From JAICYJ01 sp045806525 (GTDB taxonomy: Bacteria; Actinomycetota; Thermoleophilia; Gaiellales; JAICJC01): a stretch of DNA of 49,383 nucleotides. Below, piece after piece: positions 25,163-35,960 of this stretch. Location of the stretch: NCBI GenBank assembly GCA_045806525.1, contig JBJMJD010000041.1:1-49383 (forward strand). The letters run 5' to 3'. The notes beneath the pieces are model-generated. The model saw nothing but the letters and a program-made list of their open reading frames with translations, was not told the DNA's origin and ran no database searches. Each line of letters begins with the position of its first letter. Position 1 is the first letter of the stretch. The translations under genes were made by a program, and so were the position numbers.

Positions 25163-25168
25163 TCATCG

Positions 25169-26059
25169 ATGCCGACCAACGAACCGGCCGAGGCACTGCC
25201 CACCGACGGTGAGAGCGCCGTCATCGAGCGCCCGACCAGCACCACTCGCACGGGCGTCATCACCATGGACGCCGGCACGCGGAAGCAGCGCCGCGACCGT
25301 CTCGCGACCGAGGAGCCGATGGAGATCCGGGTCGAGGAGCCGGGCGCCGAGCAGCGGAACGTGGCCGTGACCATGCGCACCCCCGGGCACGACTTCGACC
25401 TGGCCGCCGGATTCCTGTTCACGGAGGGCCTGATCGACGGCACCCAGGACGTGCGCGGTATCCGCTACTGCGCAGTGCCGCGTGAGGAGCAGCACTACAA
25501 CGTCGTCAGCGTGGGGGTGACCCGGGCGCTGGCCGACTTCGAGATGCAGCGCAACTTTTACGCCACTTCCAGCTGCGGCATCTGCGGCAAGGCGTCGCTG
25601 GACGCGATCGAGACGCGCTGCGCACCCGTGGCCGAGGGGCCGGTGGTGGAGGCGACGCTGCTGGTGACGCTGCCGGATGAGCTGCGACGCGCGCAGAGCG
25701 TGTTCGACCGCACCGGCGGGCTGCATGCCGCCGCCCTGTTCGATCCGGCCGGCAAGCTGCTGGCCGTGCGCGAGGACGTGGGCCGGCACAACGCCGTCGA
25801 CAAGGTTATCGGCGCCGAGCTGCTGGCCGGCCGGCTGCCGCTGTCCGACCGCATCCTGCTCGTGTCCGGGCGCGCCAGCTTCGAGATCGTGCAGAAGGCT
25901 GCGCGCGCCGGCATTCCCATCATCTGCGCCGTCTCCGCGCCCTCCAGCCTGGCCGTCGACACGGCGCGCCGGTTCGGCATGACCCTGGCGGGGTTCCTGC
26001 GAGACCAGCGGTTCAACGTGTACGCCGGTCCGGAGCGGATCGCCGGCGCCTCCCGTTAG
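25169..26059 (+). CDS. fdhD: Formate dehydrogenase accessory sulfurtransferase FdhD
   Basis: 296 aa. Conserved core from about residue 45, with TPGHDFDLAAGFLFTEGLI, the sulfur-transfer CGIC pair (C136, C139), GGLHAAALFD, REDVGRHNAVDKVIG and RASFEIVQKA. FdhD passes sulfur from IscS to the molybdenum cofactor of formate dehydrogenase. The N-terminal 35 residues are variable and may be disordered. No formate dehydrogenase or Mo-cofactor gene is in the window, so its client lies elsewhere. Confidence 0.94.
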   Translation: MPTNEPAEALPTDGESAVIERPTSTTRTGVITMDAGTRKQRRDRLATEEPMEIRVEEPGAEQRNVAVTMRTPGHDFDLAAGFLFTEGLIDGTQDVRGIRYCAVPREEQHYNVVSVGVTRALADFEMQRNFYATSSCGICGKASLDAIETRCAPVAEGPVVEATLLVTLPDELRRAQSVFDRTGGLHAAALFDPAGKLLAVREDVGRHNAVDKVIGAELLAGRLPLSDRILLVSGRASFEIVQKAARAGIPIICAVSAPSSLAVDTARRFGMTLAGFLRDQRFNVYAGPERIAGASR

Positions 26060-26090
26060 CGATCCGCTGTTCCTGACCAGTCCGGCGCCG

Positions 26091-26119
26091 CGTAGTTCGT
26101 GGAATCAATCATCTAATCT
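26091..26119 (+). promoter_or_regulatory. Promoter with shared 17-nt spacer, MFS copy
   Basis: CGTAGT (26091-26096), spacer TCGTGGAATCAATCATC (26097-26113), -10 TAATCT (26114-26119), then 11 nt to ATG 26131. The spacer is identical to that at 2791-2807. The block has partial dyad symmetry (TAG..T..T.GA / TC.A..A.CTA). Confidence 0.6.
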
Positions 26120-26130
26120 GCGACGGCAAC

Positions 26131-27609
26131 ATGGGCCCGACGATAACGACTCAACAGGATCGCCGCTGGTGGGCGCTGATCGTGCTCTGCATGGGCAACC
26201 TCATGATCGTGCTGGACACGACGATCGTGAACGTGGCGCTGCCGTCGATCCGCACCGACCTCGGGTTCACCGAGTCCTCGCTGGCCTGGGTCGTGAACGC
26301 CTACCTGCTGACGTTCGGCGGGTGTCTGCTGCTGGGCGGCCGGCTGGGCGACATCTACGGGCACCGCAAGCTGTTCCTGGCCGGCCTGGTGCTGTTCACG
26401 GCGTCGTCGGTTGCCTGCGGCCTCTCGACCGCGCAGACGGAGCTGATCGCGGCGCGGGCCGTGCAGGGAGTGGGCGGGGCGATCGTGGCCGCGGTGGCGC
26501 TGTCGCTGGTGATGACGCTATTCGTGGAGCCGGGCGAACGGGCCAGGGCAATGGGCGTGATCGGATTCGTGGCCGCCGGCGGCGGCAGCATCGGCGTCCT
26601 GCTGGGCGGTGTGCTGACAGATGCGCTGGACTGGCACTGGATCTTCCTGGTCAACCTGCCGGTCGGCATCGCCGTGTTCATCGCCTGCCTCAACCTGGTA
26701 CCGGCCGACAGGTCGGAGCAGCGGACGGGGCGGCTGGACGTCGCCGGCGCGGTGACCGTGACCTCGGCGCTGATGGTTGCGGTCTACGCGATCGTGAACG
26801 GCAATCGGGTGGGCTGGGTGACGGGCCAGACGCTCGGCCTGCTGGCTGTTGCCGCGGGACTGCTCGTGCTGTTCCTGGTGATCGAGTCGCGGGTGGAGGC
26901 GCCGCTGGTGCCGCTGCGGCTGTTCCGGCTGCGCAACCTGGCGACGGCCAATGTGATCGGTGTGCTGTCTGCGGCGGCGATGTTCGCCTGGTTCTTCCTG
27001 TCGGCGCTGTACCTGCAGCTGGTGCTCGGCTACTCGCCGCTGCAGGTCGGGCTCGCGTTCCTGCCCGCCAACCTGCTGGTGGGAGGGTTCTCGATCGGCA
27101 TCTCGGCGAAGCTGGTGATGCGCTTCGGCATCCGGCCGCCGCTGATTGCCGGCATGCTGTTCTGGACGGTCGGCTTTCTGCTGTTCGCACGCGCGCCCGT
27201 CAACGGCGACTATCTGACCGATGTGCTGCCCGCCATGCTGGTGCTGGGCGTGGGCGCTGGGATCGGCTTCAACCCGGTGCTGCTGGCCGCGATGAACGAT
27301 GTCGAGCCGACCGAGGCGGGGCTGGCATCCGGCGTGGTGAACACGTCGTTCATGATGGGAGGAGCGCTGGGGCTGGCGGTGCTGGCAAGCGCCGCCGCGT
27401 CCCGCACGAGCACGCTGACCGCCCGGGGTGAGAGCCAGGCAGCGGCGCTGACCGGCGGCTACCACGTGGCGTTCCTGATAGGGGCGGCGTTCACCCTGAT
27501 CGCGGCCGGGCTGGCGGTGCTGGTACTGCGGCCGATCGCGATGGGCGCTTCGGCGGAGGCGCCGGACGAGGGTGCGCACGGCCGTCAGCCCGCTGCCGTG
27601 GAGGGCTAG
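26131..27609 (+). CDS. MFS drug/proton antiporter, DHA2 (EmrB/QacA) type
   Basis: 492 aa with about 14 membrane segments, the DHA2 size. Motif D1-like LDTTIVNVALPSI is in segment 1, motif A appears as GGRLGDIYGHRKLF, and motif C-like GGGSIGVLLGG lies in segment 5. It should export hydrophobic or cationic compounds using the proton gradient. The start lacks a ribosome site and lies 11 nt from a -10 box; the promoter shares an unusual block with the ferredoxin gene. The stop falls inside a hairpin shared with the convergent RidA gene. Confidence 0.9.
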   Translation: MGPTITTQQDRRWWALIVLCMGNLMIVLDTTIVNVALPSIRTDLGFTESSLAWVVNAYLLTFGGCLLLGGRLGDIYGHRKLFLAGLVLFTASSVACGLSTAQTELIAARAVQGVGGAIVAAVALSLVMTLFVEPGERARAMGVIGFVAAGGGSIGVLLGGVLTDALDWHWIFLVNLPVGIAVFIACLNLVPADRSEQRTGRLDVAGAVTVTSALMVAVYAIVNGNRVGWVTGQTLGLLAVAAGLLVLFLVIESRVEAPLVPLRLFRLRNLATANVIGVLSAAAMFAWFFLSALYLQLVLGYSPLQVGLAFLPANLLVGGFSIGISAKLVMRFGIRPPLIAGMLFWTVGFLLFARAPVNGDYLTDVLPAMLVLGVGAGIGFNPVLLAAMNDVEPTEAGLASGVVNTSFMMGGALGLAVLASAAASRTSTLTARGESQAAALTGGYHVAFLIGAAFTLIAAGLAVLVLRPIAMGASAEAPDEGAHGRQPAAVEG

Positions 27610-27620
27610 CTCCTAGCCCT
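27602..27620. terminator. Bidirectional hairpin at convergent stops
   Basis: AGGGCTA, loop GCTCC, TAGCCCT: 7-bp perfect stem that contains both TAG stop codons of the converging MFS and RidA genes. It may terminate or insulate both transcripts; no T-run is present. Confidence 0.45.
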
Positions 27621-28020
27621 ACTGGCTGCGGGGCTCGGCCACCCGCCCCACGGCCTCGATCTCGACCAGCATGCCGTCGAACAGGAAGCCGCCGGCCACG
27701 ATCGCGGTGCTTGCCGGATAGGGCGGTGCGAACAGCTCTCCGCGCACCTGCTTGAAGGCGTCGTAGAGCGACGCGTCTGCCAGGAACACGGTCATCTTGA
27801 CGATCGTCTCGAGCGACGCTCCGCCGGCCTGCAGGGCGAGATCGACGTTCGCAAAGGCCTGGCGGATCTGGGCCTCGGGGTCGTCGCTGACGACGGCGCC
27901 GTCGTCGCCGAAGCCGCCCTGGCCGGCGGTGAACACGAGCTCGCCGTCGGTCAGCACCGACTGCGCGTACTGGTACCCGGCGGCCCAGGGGAACGGGTTG
28001 GGGAGGGCGCGGTTGGTCAC
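27619..28020 (-). CDS. RidA/YjgF-family protein
   Basis: 133 aa, one RidA domain. The family frame is clear: PNPFPWAAGYQYAQSV at the N-terminus, FTAGQGG, QIRQAFANVDLALQAGGASLETIVKMTVFL (beginning near residue 52) and PPYPASTAIVAGGFLFDGMLVEIEAVG. The arginine that binds the imine substrate in true RidA is not in its usual RxxxxV context (here STAIVAGG), so enamine deaminase activity is uncertain. GTG start with TAGGAT 7 nt upstream, inside the end of the neighbouring gene. Confidence 0.85.
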   Translation of the reverse strand: MTNRALPNPFPWAAGYQYAQSVLTDGELVFTAGQGGFGDDGAVVSDDPEAQIRQAFANVDLALQAGGASLETIVKMTVFLADASLYDAFKQVRGELFAPPYPASTAIVAGGFLFDGMLVEIEAVGRVAEPRSQ

Positions 28021-28027
28021 GCGGCGG

Positions 28028-28033
28028 ATCCTA
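28028..28033 (-). promoter_or_regulatory. -10 box TAGGAT, 7 nt before GTG 28020
   Basis: Minus-strand TANNNT overlapping the stop codon of the HD-GYP gene, giving the RidA gene its own promoter. Confidence 0.45.
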
Positions 28034-29209
28034 GTCCGGGCGCTGGGCGATGCGGATCATGTTGTCGCGCACCGGGCGGGCGGGGCCGGGCGCCCGCAGC
28101 GCCGCCATCAGCGCGTCGACGCAGCGCGGGTCGAACTGGGTGCCGGAGCAGCGCTCGATCTCGCTGACGGCGGCGGGCAGCGTCAGCGCGGCGCGGTAGA
28201 TACGGTCCTCGGTCATCGCGTGGAACGCATCACAGACGGCGATCACGCGCGAGCCGAGCGGGATCTCGTCGCCGGCCACGCCGTCCGGGTAGCCGCGGCC
28301 GTCCCAGCGCTCGTGGCTCGAGCGCACCAGCGGCACCAGGTCCGCGAAGTAGGGGACCGGCTCGAGGATGCGGGCGCCGATGTCGGGATGGCGCTGCATC
28401 ACCAGCATCTCCTCGCCTGTCAGCGAGCCGGGCTTGCGCAGGATCGTCTCGGGGATGCCGATCTTGCCGATGTCGTGCAGCAGCGCGGCCAGGCGGATCA
28501 CGCGGACGTCGGCGGGACCGAGATCGAGCTGGTCGCAGACGCGGCCGGCCAGCTCGGCGATCTTGCTGGCGTGGTCGTTGGTGTATGCGTCCTTGGCCTC
28601 GAGCGCGGCGGCCAGCGTGCCGAGGGTGGCGAAGTAGGCGTCTTCGAGCCGCTCCGACATGCGGGCGCGCGCCACCATCGTGCCGGCCTCGGCGGCCAGC
28701 GCGGTGGCGAGGCGCAGCTCGGCGGGGTGGAAGGAGCGGCGGCGCTCGTCGTAGATCTCGACCAGGGCGTAGGGCTCGCCCTCGACGGTCATCGAGTACA
28801 TCAGCAGCGACCCGAACCCGAGCTCGCGCAGCCACCGCTCCTCGGCGGGGTCGATGCCGGCCGAGTCCAGGATGCACGTGTACGGCTCGCCCGTGCGCAT
28901 GACCGCCTCGGTGCTCGGGTAGTCGGCCAGGTCGTACTCATCAGGCGCCGGCTCCCAGCTGAACGGCGGCCGGGCGTAGGCGGCGCGATCCCGCAGGATG
29001 CCGCGGTCGTCGTCGAGCAGCGAAATCATGCAGGCGGAGGCGTCGAGGAAGGTGGTGAGCTGGCGTGACAGGTCGGCCAGCACGGCCGGCACGTCGTCGC
29101 CGGCGGCCATCGACTGGGCAGCCTCGATCACCTGCAGCACCGGCTCCAGCTGATCCTGGCGCAGCGGCGCGGCCGGCGAGCGCGGATCTGGAGCCGTCTC
29201 TCGGGTCAT
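28031..29209 (-). CDS. GAF plus HD-GYP c-di-GMP phosphodiesterase
   Basis: 392 aa. A GAF domain at about 35-180 is followed by an HD-GYP domain: H213, HD pair H245-D246 (LLHDIGKIGIPE), H274, H299, and the GYP motif at 306-308 (WDGRGYPDG). All metal ligands of the family are present, so it should be an active phosphodiesterase cleaving c-di-GMP. The ATG at 29209 (MTRETAP) is chosen because the open frame further upstream only shadows tadC. It lies 95 nt downstream of tadC on the same strand, suggesting c-di-GMP control of the Tad apparatus. Confidence 0.9.
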   Translation of the reverse strand: MTRETAPDPRSPAAPLRQDQLEPVLQVIEAAQSMAAGDDVPAVLADLSRQLTTFLDASACMISLLDDDRGILRDRAAYARPPFSWEPAPDEYDLADYPSTEAVMRTGEPYTCILDSAGIDPAEERWLRELGFGSLLMYSMTVEGEPYALVEIYDERRRSFHPAELRLATALAAEAGTMVARARMSERLEDAYFATLGTLAAALEAKDAYTNDHASKIAELAGRVCDQLDLGPADVRVIRLAALLHDIGKIGIPETILRKPGSLTGEEMLVMQRHPDIGARILEPVPYFADLVPLVRSSHERWDGRGYPDGVAGDEIPLGSRVIAVCDAFHAMTEDRIYRAALTLPAAVSEIERCSGTQFDPRCVDALMAALRAPGPARPVRDNMIRIAQRPD

Positions 29210-29304
29210 AGCCCGCAAGATTCCGCCCCCATCTGCGGATCCCTCTTTTGGGTGACAGGAGCTCCGCCGCCGACCGCGACGGCCGCAGGCGCCAGCGGGG
29301 CGGG

Positions 29305-30183
29305 TCAGCCGAGGTTGGCCATCAGCGAGATCACGGCCGGGCCCAGCACCACGATGAACACCGCCGGGAAGATCAACAGCACGGTCGGGAACAGCATCTT
29401 CACCGGCGCCTTCATGGCCTGCTCCTCGGCCTCGTTGCGGAGCCGGTTTCGGAGGTCGTCGGCCTGCGTCCGAAGCATCTGCGCCAGCGGTACGCCCAGA
29501 CGGTCGGCCTGCACCAGCGCCCGTACGAAGCTGGTCATCTCGGGGGCGTTCACGCGGCCGGCCATGGCCGCCATCGCGTCGCCGCGGCTGGCGCCCAGCT
29601 GGGTGTCGCGCAGCATCAGCGCCAGCTCGTCGATCAGCGGGCCGCGCAGGCGGCGTACCACGCGCTGCAGGCCGGCGTCGAAGCTCATGCCGGCTTCCAC
29701 CGAAAGCGTCATCAGGTCGAGCACCGTCGGCAGCGCCGCGACGATCTTGTCGCGGCGGCCGCGGACACGCATGTCGATCGCCAGCGGGATGCTCGCGTAG
29801 GCGATCCCGGCCAGAATCAGCCCGACCACTGCCGCCATCGCCAGCGAGAGCACGTGCATCACCGACAGGCTCAGCACCAGGCCGTACATCGTCAACGGCA
29901 CCACCACCTTCAGCCCGGCCAGCTCCTCCGGCGTCAGCAGCCGTGACCAGCCGGCGGCCGCCAGCTTCAGGCGCAGCGCCTCCGCGGCCTGTCCGCGGCC
30001 GCCCGGAGCGACTCGTCCGATCCGCCGCAGCCACGCCCGCGGGTCGTTCGTGCGCGCCGGCTCACCGTAGCCGTAGCCGGGGATCCGGCCCAGCGTCGAC
30101 TCCACCTGGATCCGCTTGGAGGCGGCCGCTCGCAGCAGGAAGAACCCGCTGGCGCCGATCAGGACGACTACAAGAAGGAACAC
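29305..30183 (-). CDS. tadC: TadC-like inner-membrane platform protein
   Basis: 292 aa, type II secretion F-domain of TadC type. Membrane segments lie at about 2-18, 95-115, 120-140 and 262-285, and the T2SSF core has LPTVLDLMTLSVEAGMSF and the downstream FVRALVQADRLGVPL repeat. With TadB it forms the platform on which the TadA ATPase works. GTG start with GGGAGG 7 nt upstream. It follows tadB by 12 nt. Confidence 0.9.
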   Translation of the reverse strand: MFLLVVVLIGASGFFLLRAAASKRIQVESTLGRIPGYGYGEPARTNDPRAWLRRIGRVAPGGRGQAAEALRLKLAAAGWSRLLTPEELAGLKVVVPLTMYGLVLSLSVMHVLSLAMAAVVGLILAGIAYASIPLAIDMRVRGRRDKIVAALPTVLDLMTLSVEAGMSFDAGLQRVVRRLRGPLIDELALMLRDTQLGASRGDAMAAMAGRVNAPEMTSFVRALVQADRLGVPLAQMLRTQADDLRNRLRNEAEEQAMKAPVKMLFPTVLLIFPAVFIVVLGPAVISLMANLG

Positions 30184-30195
30184 GGCCTCGCCTCC

Positions 30196-32045
30196 CTACG
30201 CGATCGCCCGGGGTTTCACCATCCGCCGCAACACCAGCCCGCCGGCGGTCATCATCACCAGCGCCACCAGGATCAGGGCCCGCCCGGCTCCGGTCTGGTA
30301 CAGCGGCGACATGTAGCCGGGATTGATCACGGTCAGGATGGCCGCAAGCGCGAACGGCATACCCAGCAGGACGCGGGCTGACATCACGCCCATCGCCACC
30401 AGCGCGCGCACTCGTGCGCTGAACTGCTGCCGCTTGCGCACGGTGTCGGCCACCTGGTCGAAGATCTCCGCGAGGTTGCCGCCGATCCGCCGCTGCACGT
30501 CGGTCGTCAGCACCACCAGCTCGAAGCTCTCCGACGTCAGCCGTTTGCTCATGTCGTCCAGCGCCTGTTCGATCGGCACACCCAGCCGCACCTGCTTCTG
30601 GGCACGACGGAACTCGCCACGCGCCGGCTCGCCCGCCTCCTCGACCAGCGTGTCCAGCGCCTGCGCGAACGAGCGACCGGCACGGAGCGCGCTGGCCCAG
30701 ACGCCCAGCAGCTCCGGCAGCTGGGCCTCGAAGGCGGTCGAGCGGCGCCGGGCGCGGAAGCGCAGCACCAGCACGGGCAGCGCGCCGCACAGGAGCAGCG
30801 GCAGCGCAGGCAGCGGGCCTAGCGTGACCAGCCCGAAGACGGCTGGGATCAGCGCGGCGGCGGCGATGATGGTCACGATCTGGCCAGTGGGAACCGTGCT
30901 GCCGGCGCGCTCCGCCAGCGTGTGCAGCCATCGCCACGCCCGCGTCTTGCCAAGCCGGGTCTCGAGCTCCTCGTACATCTCGGTGAGGGCCGGCTCATGC
31001 GCCTTCGCCGCCTCCTTCGACAGCTCCGAGGAGTAGGGAGACAGGCGTGCGGTGAGCGCCTGCGGCCGGCGTTCGGCCGCGTTCATGATCACGGTCGCGA
31101 TCATCATGATGGCGGCGAACCCGAGCAACGCCACGATCCACGCGCCGTACCGGCTCCACATCGAGATCGACGCCCCAGCCACGCCGGCCGGCAGCGCAAC
31201 CTGCGCCGGCGGCCCGCCGTGCAGACTGATCGTGAGCGTCCGCGAGCTGGAGTGGGGCAGCGCCACGTCGACCGCCCATTCGCCGGCCAGCCGCGTCTGT
31301 GCCAGCCTGGCGGCGATCGGTTCGAGCGCCGAGACCTTCGCCGCCGGGACGTAGGTGCCCTGCGCCGCCGCCGTCACCTGGCGAAGGGAGCTGGCCGTGT
31401 ACGACCCCGAGGAGGTGAGGCCGACCGCGTCCACCTCGACACCGTCGCGCGCGAGCGCCGCGCTGAGATCATCGAGCGTCGTCGCCGACGTGGTGTCGTC
31501 GCCGTCCGAGAGCACCACGACCACCCGCCGCGACCCGTCGGCCGGGCCGGCCAGCCGAGCGGCATCGCTGATGCCGTCGTAGAGAGCGGTGCCCTGGTGC
31601 GTGGTCAGCGTGGACAGGGCGGCCTGCACCGACTGCACGTTTCCCGTCAGCGGCGTCACGGTGCGGGCCGAGCCGTCGAAGACGACCAGGCCGACCTGGT
31701 CGGTCGACCCGACGGCGTCCAGCAGCCGCTGTCCCGCCGCGACGGCGGCCGCCAGCGGAGGCCCGGCCATGCTGGTCGACGTATCGACGGCGAACACGAG
31801 GTGCAGCGAGCGTCGCGGGCCGAGCGGCCGCAGCCGCGTCACCCGCGCCGTCCTGCCGCCCAGTTCGGCCTGCACATCCAGGCCGGTGACGTCGCCGGGC
31901 GCGCGCATGATCACGCGCACGGTGTGGCCGTTGACCCTGCTGACGCCGGTCACCTGCGGCGGTGCGGCCGTGTCGGCCGCCAGCGCCGCCGGGCTGAGCG
32001 CGAGCGCGATCGCGAACGCCACTGCCAGGGCGCGCCGCAGACGCA

Positions 32046-32046
<1 letters not shown>
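30196..32046 (-). CDS. tadB: VWA-TadB fusion platform protein
   Basis: 616 aa, about twice the usual TadB length. A signal peptide (1-23) is followed by a beta-rich segment and a von Willebrand A domain (about 82-250) with a complete metal-ion site: D88-x-S90-x-S92, T153 and D181 (LSDGDD). Then a membrane segment (about 302-322), a linker, two more segments (about 388-430) and the T2SSF domain (about 440-570: LPELLGVWASALRAGRSF, QRRIGGNLAEIFDQ), ending in two segments. The VWA part should be outside the cytoplasm, the F-domain inside. It overlaps tadA by 1 nt. The single frame has no break, so this is a real fusion and not a misread. Confidence 0.9.
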
Positions 32047-33451
<1,405 letters not shown>

Positions 33452-33455
<4 letters not shown>

Positions 33456-34564
33456 CGCAGGCTCCCTACCACCGCGTCCAGCGACCGGGCCATGTCGTAG
33501 AACGACTTGGCGACCCGTGACTTGGGAGCGTCGATCACGACCGGCTGCCCGCGGTTGACGGAGATCGGGATGGCCTTGTCGGACGCCAACGTGTAGGTGA
33601 TCTCGCGCCGCAGCGTGCGCTCCACGTCGCGGTCGTCCAGGCCCACCCGCGCGCCGGAGCGGTTCATCAGGATGCGGACGTCCTTGACGTCCATCTCCAG
33701 CAGCTCCAGCGTCTCCAGTGCGATCTTGAGGCTCTTGATGGTCGGCACGTCGGATGCCCCCACCAGCACCAGCGAATCGGTGTGGTCGATGGCCAGGAGC
33801 ACCGCCGGCGCGAACTGTGAGGACGTGTCGATCACGACCGCGTCGTAGCTCTGGCGGGCCACCGCCAGCAGCGGCTCCAGCCGGTCCACGTCGACCAGCT
33901 CCTCCTCGTCCGGCCGGGTGGGTGCCGGCAGCAGGTCGACGCCGCTCGAGTGCCTGGTGACGAAGCCGGCGAGCTTCTCGCCGTCCAGGTCGCCGGGCGA
34001 CTGCACCAGGTCGAGGATCGTCCAGCGCGGGGACAGACCCAGCACCAGCGCGTCGTCCCCGGAGTGCAGGTCGAAGTCGATCAGCAGCGTGCGCTTGCCC
34101 TGGCGTGCGAAGCAGACCGCCAGGTTGGTGGCGATCACGGTCTTGCCCGATCCGCCCTTGGTCGAGAACACCGTGAAGATGTGCGCCGAGCGGTGGCCCT
34201 TGGCCGAGGCCGGTGCCATCGCGGCCATGCTGGCGCGGCGGCTGCGCATGGCGCGCGCCTTGGCGGCTGCCATGCCCAGGGACTGCGGTTCCTGCGGCAG
34301 GTACAGGATCTCGTCGACACCCAGCGCCAGCGCCTCGTCGAACCAGCGGCTGGGGTGGCTGTCGGTCAGCGCGACGATGGCGGGGCCGTGGCTGTCGGCC
34401 AGCGCGATCCGCATCTCTGCAGGCAGGCCGTCCGCGTCGTGCGGCAGCATCCACACCAGCACCTCCGGCGCGGTCTCGACGATCTCCACCATCCCCGACC
34501 GCTCGAACAGGTCGTGAAGCGCGGCGTCGTCCCCCTGAAGTGAAACCCTGATCAGGTCGTTCAT
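33452..34564 (-). CDS. tadZ: TadZ/CpaE-like MinD-family ATPase
   Basis: 370 aa. An N-terminal receiver-like domain lacking a clear phosphorylation site (1-105) precedes a ParA/MinD ATPase: deviant Walker A KGGSGKT at 136-142, DFDLHSGD (A'), and DAVVIDTSS (Walker B). TadZ proteins position the Tad machine at the cell pole or other sites. The ATG has AGAGGAGA about 8 nt upstream. It follows cpaB by 13 nt. Confidence 0.9.
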
Positions 34565-34577
34565 CGGTGTATCTCCT

Positions 34578-35324
34578 CTACTTCGTCGGGACGCCGTGGT
34601 GGGGGAACTTGCCCGGCAGCTTCGGCACGGTGATCGGCTGGTAGGTGGCTCCGGTCGAGCCGACCAGTGCCAGCCAGATGTTGTTCGCGCTCTGGTCGCC
34701 GGACGAGTTGGCCAGCGCGTTGGCGATGAACAGGCTCTGCTGCTCGGTCACCGCCAGCAGCACGGAGCCCGCCTCCGACCCGGAGTTGACGGCGCTGTCG
34801 AGCGTGGGAGCGTCCACCTCGAGCACCCGCGCGTCCGGCACGGCCAGGTACGTGTCGACCTGGTCGTTCGTGCGGTAGCTGGTCAGCACGTCGACGCGGT
34901 CGTTGGCGCTGAGGTCGGACAGCAGCCCCGAGTTGGGGTTGAACGGCACCCGGATCGCCCGGAGGTTGCCGGTCACCTGATAGGCCGGGGTCTGCGTGCG
35001 GAGCGTACCCACCCGGTTCACGGTCAGCTGGTCACCGTTGTAGAGGCTCTGGGTGATGACCTGACCGGTCACCGCCCCGAAGCCGGTGATGGCGCCGTCG
35101 GCGACATCCGACCGTCGCATGGACTGGTAGCCCAGGTACCCCTGCGACCGCGCGTCGTCAACGGTCGTGCCGACCGGCACCTCGTGCGTCGCCACGATCA
35201 CCGTGACGGTGTCGGTGCTCGACTCGGCGCTCTTGCGGACGTGCGAGGTGTAGGCGAACAGCGCAGCTGCGGCGGCGACCGCCAGGACGAAGCTGATGAT
35301 GAGGTTACGGCTGAGCGTCGGCAT
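34578..35324 (-). CDS. cpaB: CpaB/RcpC-like Flp pilus assembly protein
   Basis: 248 aa. Single N-terminal membrane anchor (about 8-25), then a SAF domain (VPVGTTVDDARSQGYLG... VITQSLYNGDQLT) and the RcpC region with LRAIRVPFNPNSGLLSDLSANDRVDVL. In Tad systems this protein sits outside the membrane and stabilises the apparatus. There is no secretin gene nearby, consistent with a single-membrane cell. GGAG lies about 11 nt before the ATG. Confidence 0.88.
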   Translation of the reverse strand: MPTLSRNLIISFVLAVAAAAALFAYTSHVRKSAESSTDTVTVIVATHEVPVGTTVDDARSQGYLGYQSMRRSDVADGAITGFGAVTGQVITQSLYNGDQLTVNRVGTLRTQTPAYQVTGNLRAIRVPFNPNSGLLSDLSANDRVDVLTSYRTNDQVDTYLAVPDARVLEVDAPTLDSAVNSGSEAGSVLLAVTEQQSLFIANALANSSGDQSANNIWLALVGSTGATYQPITVPKLPGKFPHHGVPTK

Positions 35325-35377
35325 CTGCGGTGGATCTCCTTTTGGTGCTGCGATGGGTGAGCCGAGTGCGGGGGCCG

Positions 35378-35764
35378 CTACCCGGCCCGCATGGTCGCGT
35401 CGCGGCAGAGATCGCCCGACTTGACAACGATTCCGAGCAGGTTGACGGCGTAGGTGGAGCAGGCTGTCGCCGTGTAGGTGGCGGTGCCGTGCGCTTTCGA
35501 GGCGGTGAGCGAGACGCGCTTCAGAGCGACGTCGCCGGCCGCTGCCCTGGCAGCGGCGCGGGCGGCGGCCCGCTGGTGTCCGTGACGCGCGGCGGCGCCG
35601 GCGCGGGCACCGTCAGAGGCCGCGTGGTGGAGGGTCTGCCAGGTGCCGTAGACGACGCTCAGCTGCCAAATCGACAGCAGCAGGACGAGCAGGATCGGCA
35701 GCACTATGGCCATCTGGATCACCGCCTGTCCTTGCTGGTGTGAGCGCTCAGTGATGGTTCGCAT
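35378..35764 (-). CDS. tadE: TadE-like pseudopilin
   Basis: 128 aa. The TadE N-terminus is clear: a short basic lead, then GQAVIQMAIVLPILLVLLLS, the hydrophobic helix with the usual Gly-Gln and Ala pattern. The rest is an extracytoplasmic domain with two cysteines that could pair. The Glu at +5 of classical prepilin peptidase substrates is replaced by Gln (IQMA). I chose the ATG at 35764; GTG at 35806 would add 14 residues and neither has a strong ribosome site. It heads the Tad operon. Confidence 0.8.
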   Translation of the reverse strand: MRTITERSHQQGQAVIQMAIVLPILLVLLLSIWQLSVVYGTWQTLHHAASDGARAGAAARHGHQRAAARAAARAAAGDVALKRVSLTASKAHGTATYTATACSTYAVNLLGIVVKSGDLCRDATMRAG

Positions 35765-35863
35765 TCCGTCGCGGGGGGAAGGGCCCTGCATGGCGCCTAT
35801 CGGCACCGGTCGAGAGGTTCTTGACCTCGAACACGGGACGAGCAGCGCCGGGGGAGCCGTGCA

Positions 35864-35881
35864 CTACTACTCACGTAGTAG
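35864..35881. promoter_or_regulatory. Palindrome between tadE and lgt
   Basis: CTACTAC-TCAC-GTAGTAG, a perfect 7-bp inverted repeat, AT-richer than its surroundings, in the 196-nt divergent gap between tadE and lgt. It looks like a dimeric regulator site; which regulator is unknown. Confidence 0.5.
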
Positions 35882-35946
35882 CGAACCCTGGTCGATCTGT
35901 CTACGTGCTCGGGATAAAGGTTGCGCGTTCCGCCTGACCGCGCCTG

Positions 35947-35952
35947 TAAGGT
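35947..35952 (+). promoter_or_regulatory. -10 box TAAGGT, 8 nt before GTG 35961
   Basis: TANNNT directly upstream of lgt; supports the GTG start over the longer frame-open stretch that begins in tadE. Confidence 0.45.
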
Positions 35953-35960
35953 TCCCGCTC

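Noticed and set aside
29210..30034. N-terminal extension of the HD-GYP protein in the open frame reaching 30034
   Set aside because: The extension overlaps tadC in another frame and is low-complexity Ala/Gly/Arg; tadC is clearly real, so the ATG at 29209 is used.
33456..34454. Extension of the tadA frame upstream over tadZ
   Set aside because: It is the shadow frame of tadZ, which has a full MinD-type ATPase; the ATG overlap at 33455 is the natural start.
35706..35960. Longer N-terminus for lgt
   Set aside because: The open frame crosses tadE and lacks a start signal; the GTG at 35961 gives a normal Lgt N-terminus and lies 8 nt from a -10 box.
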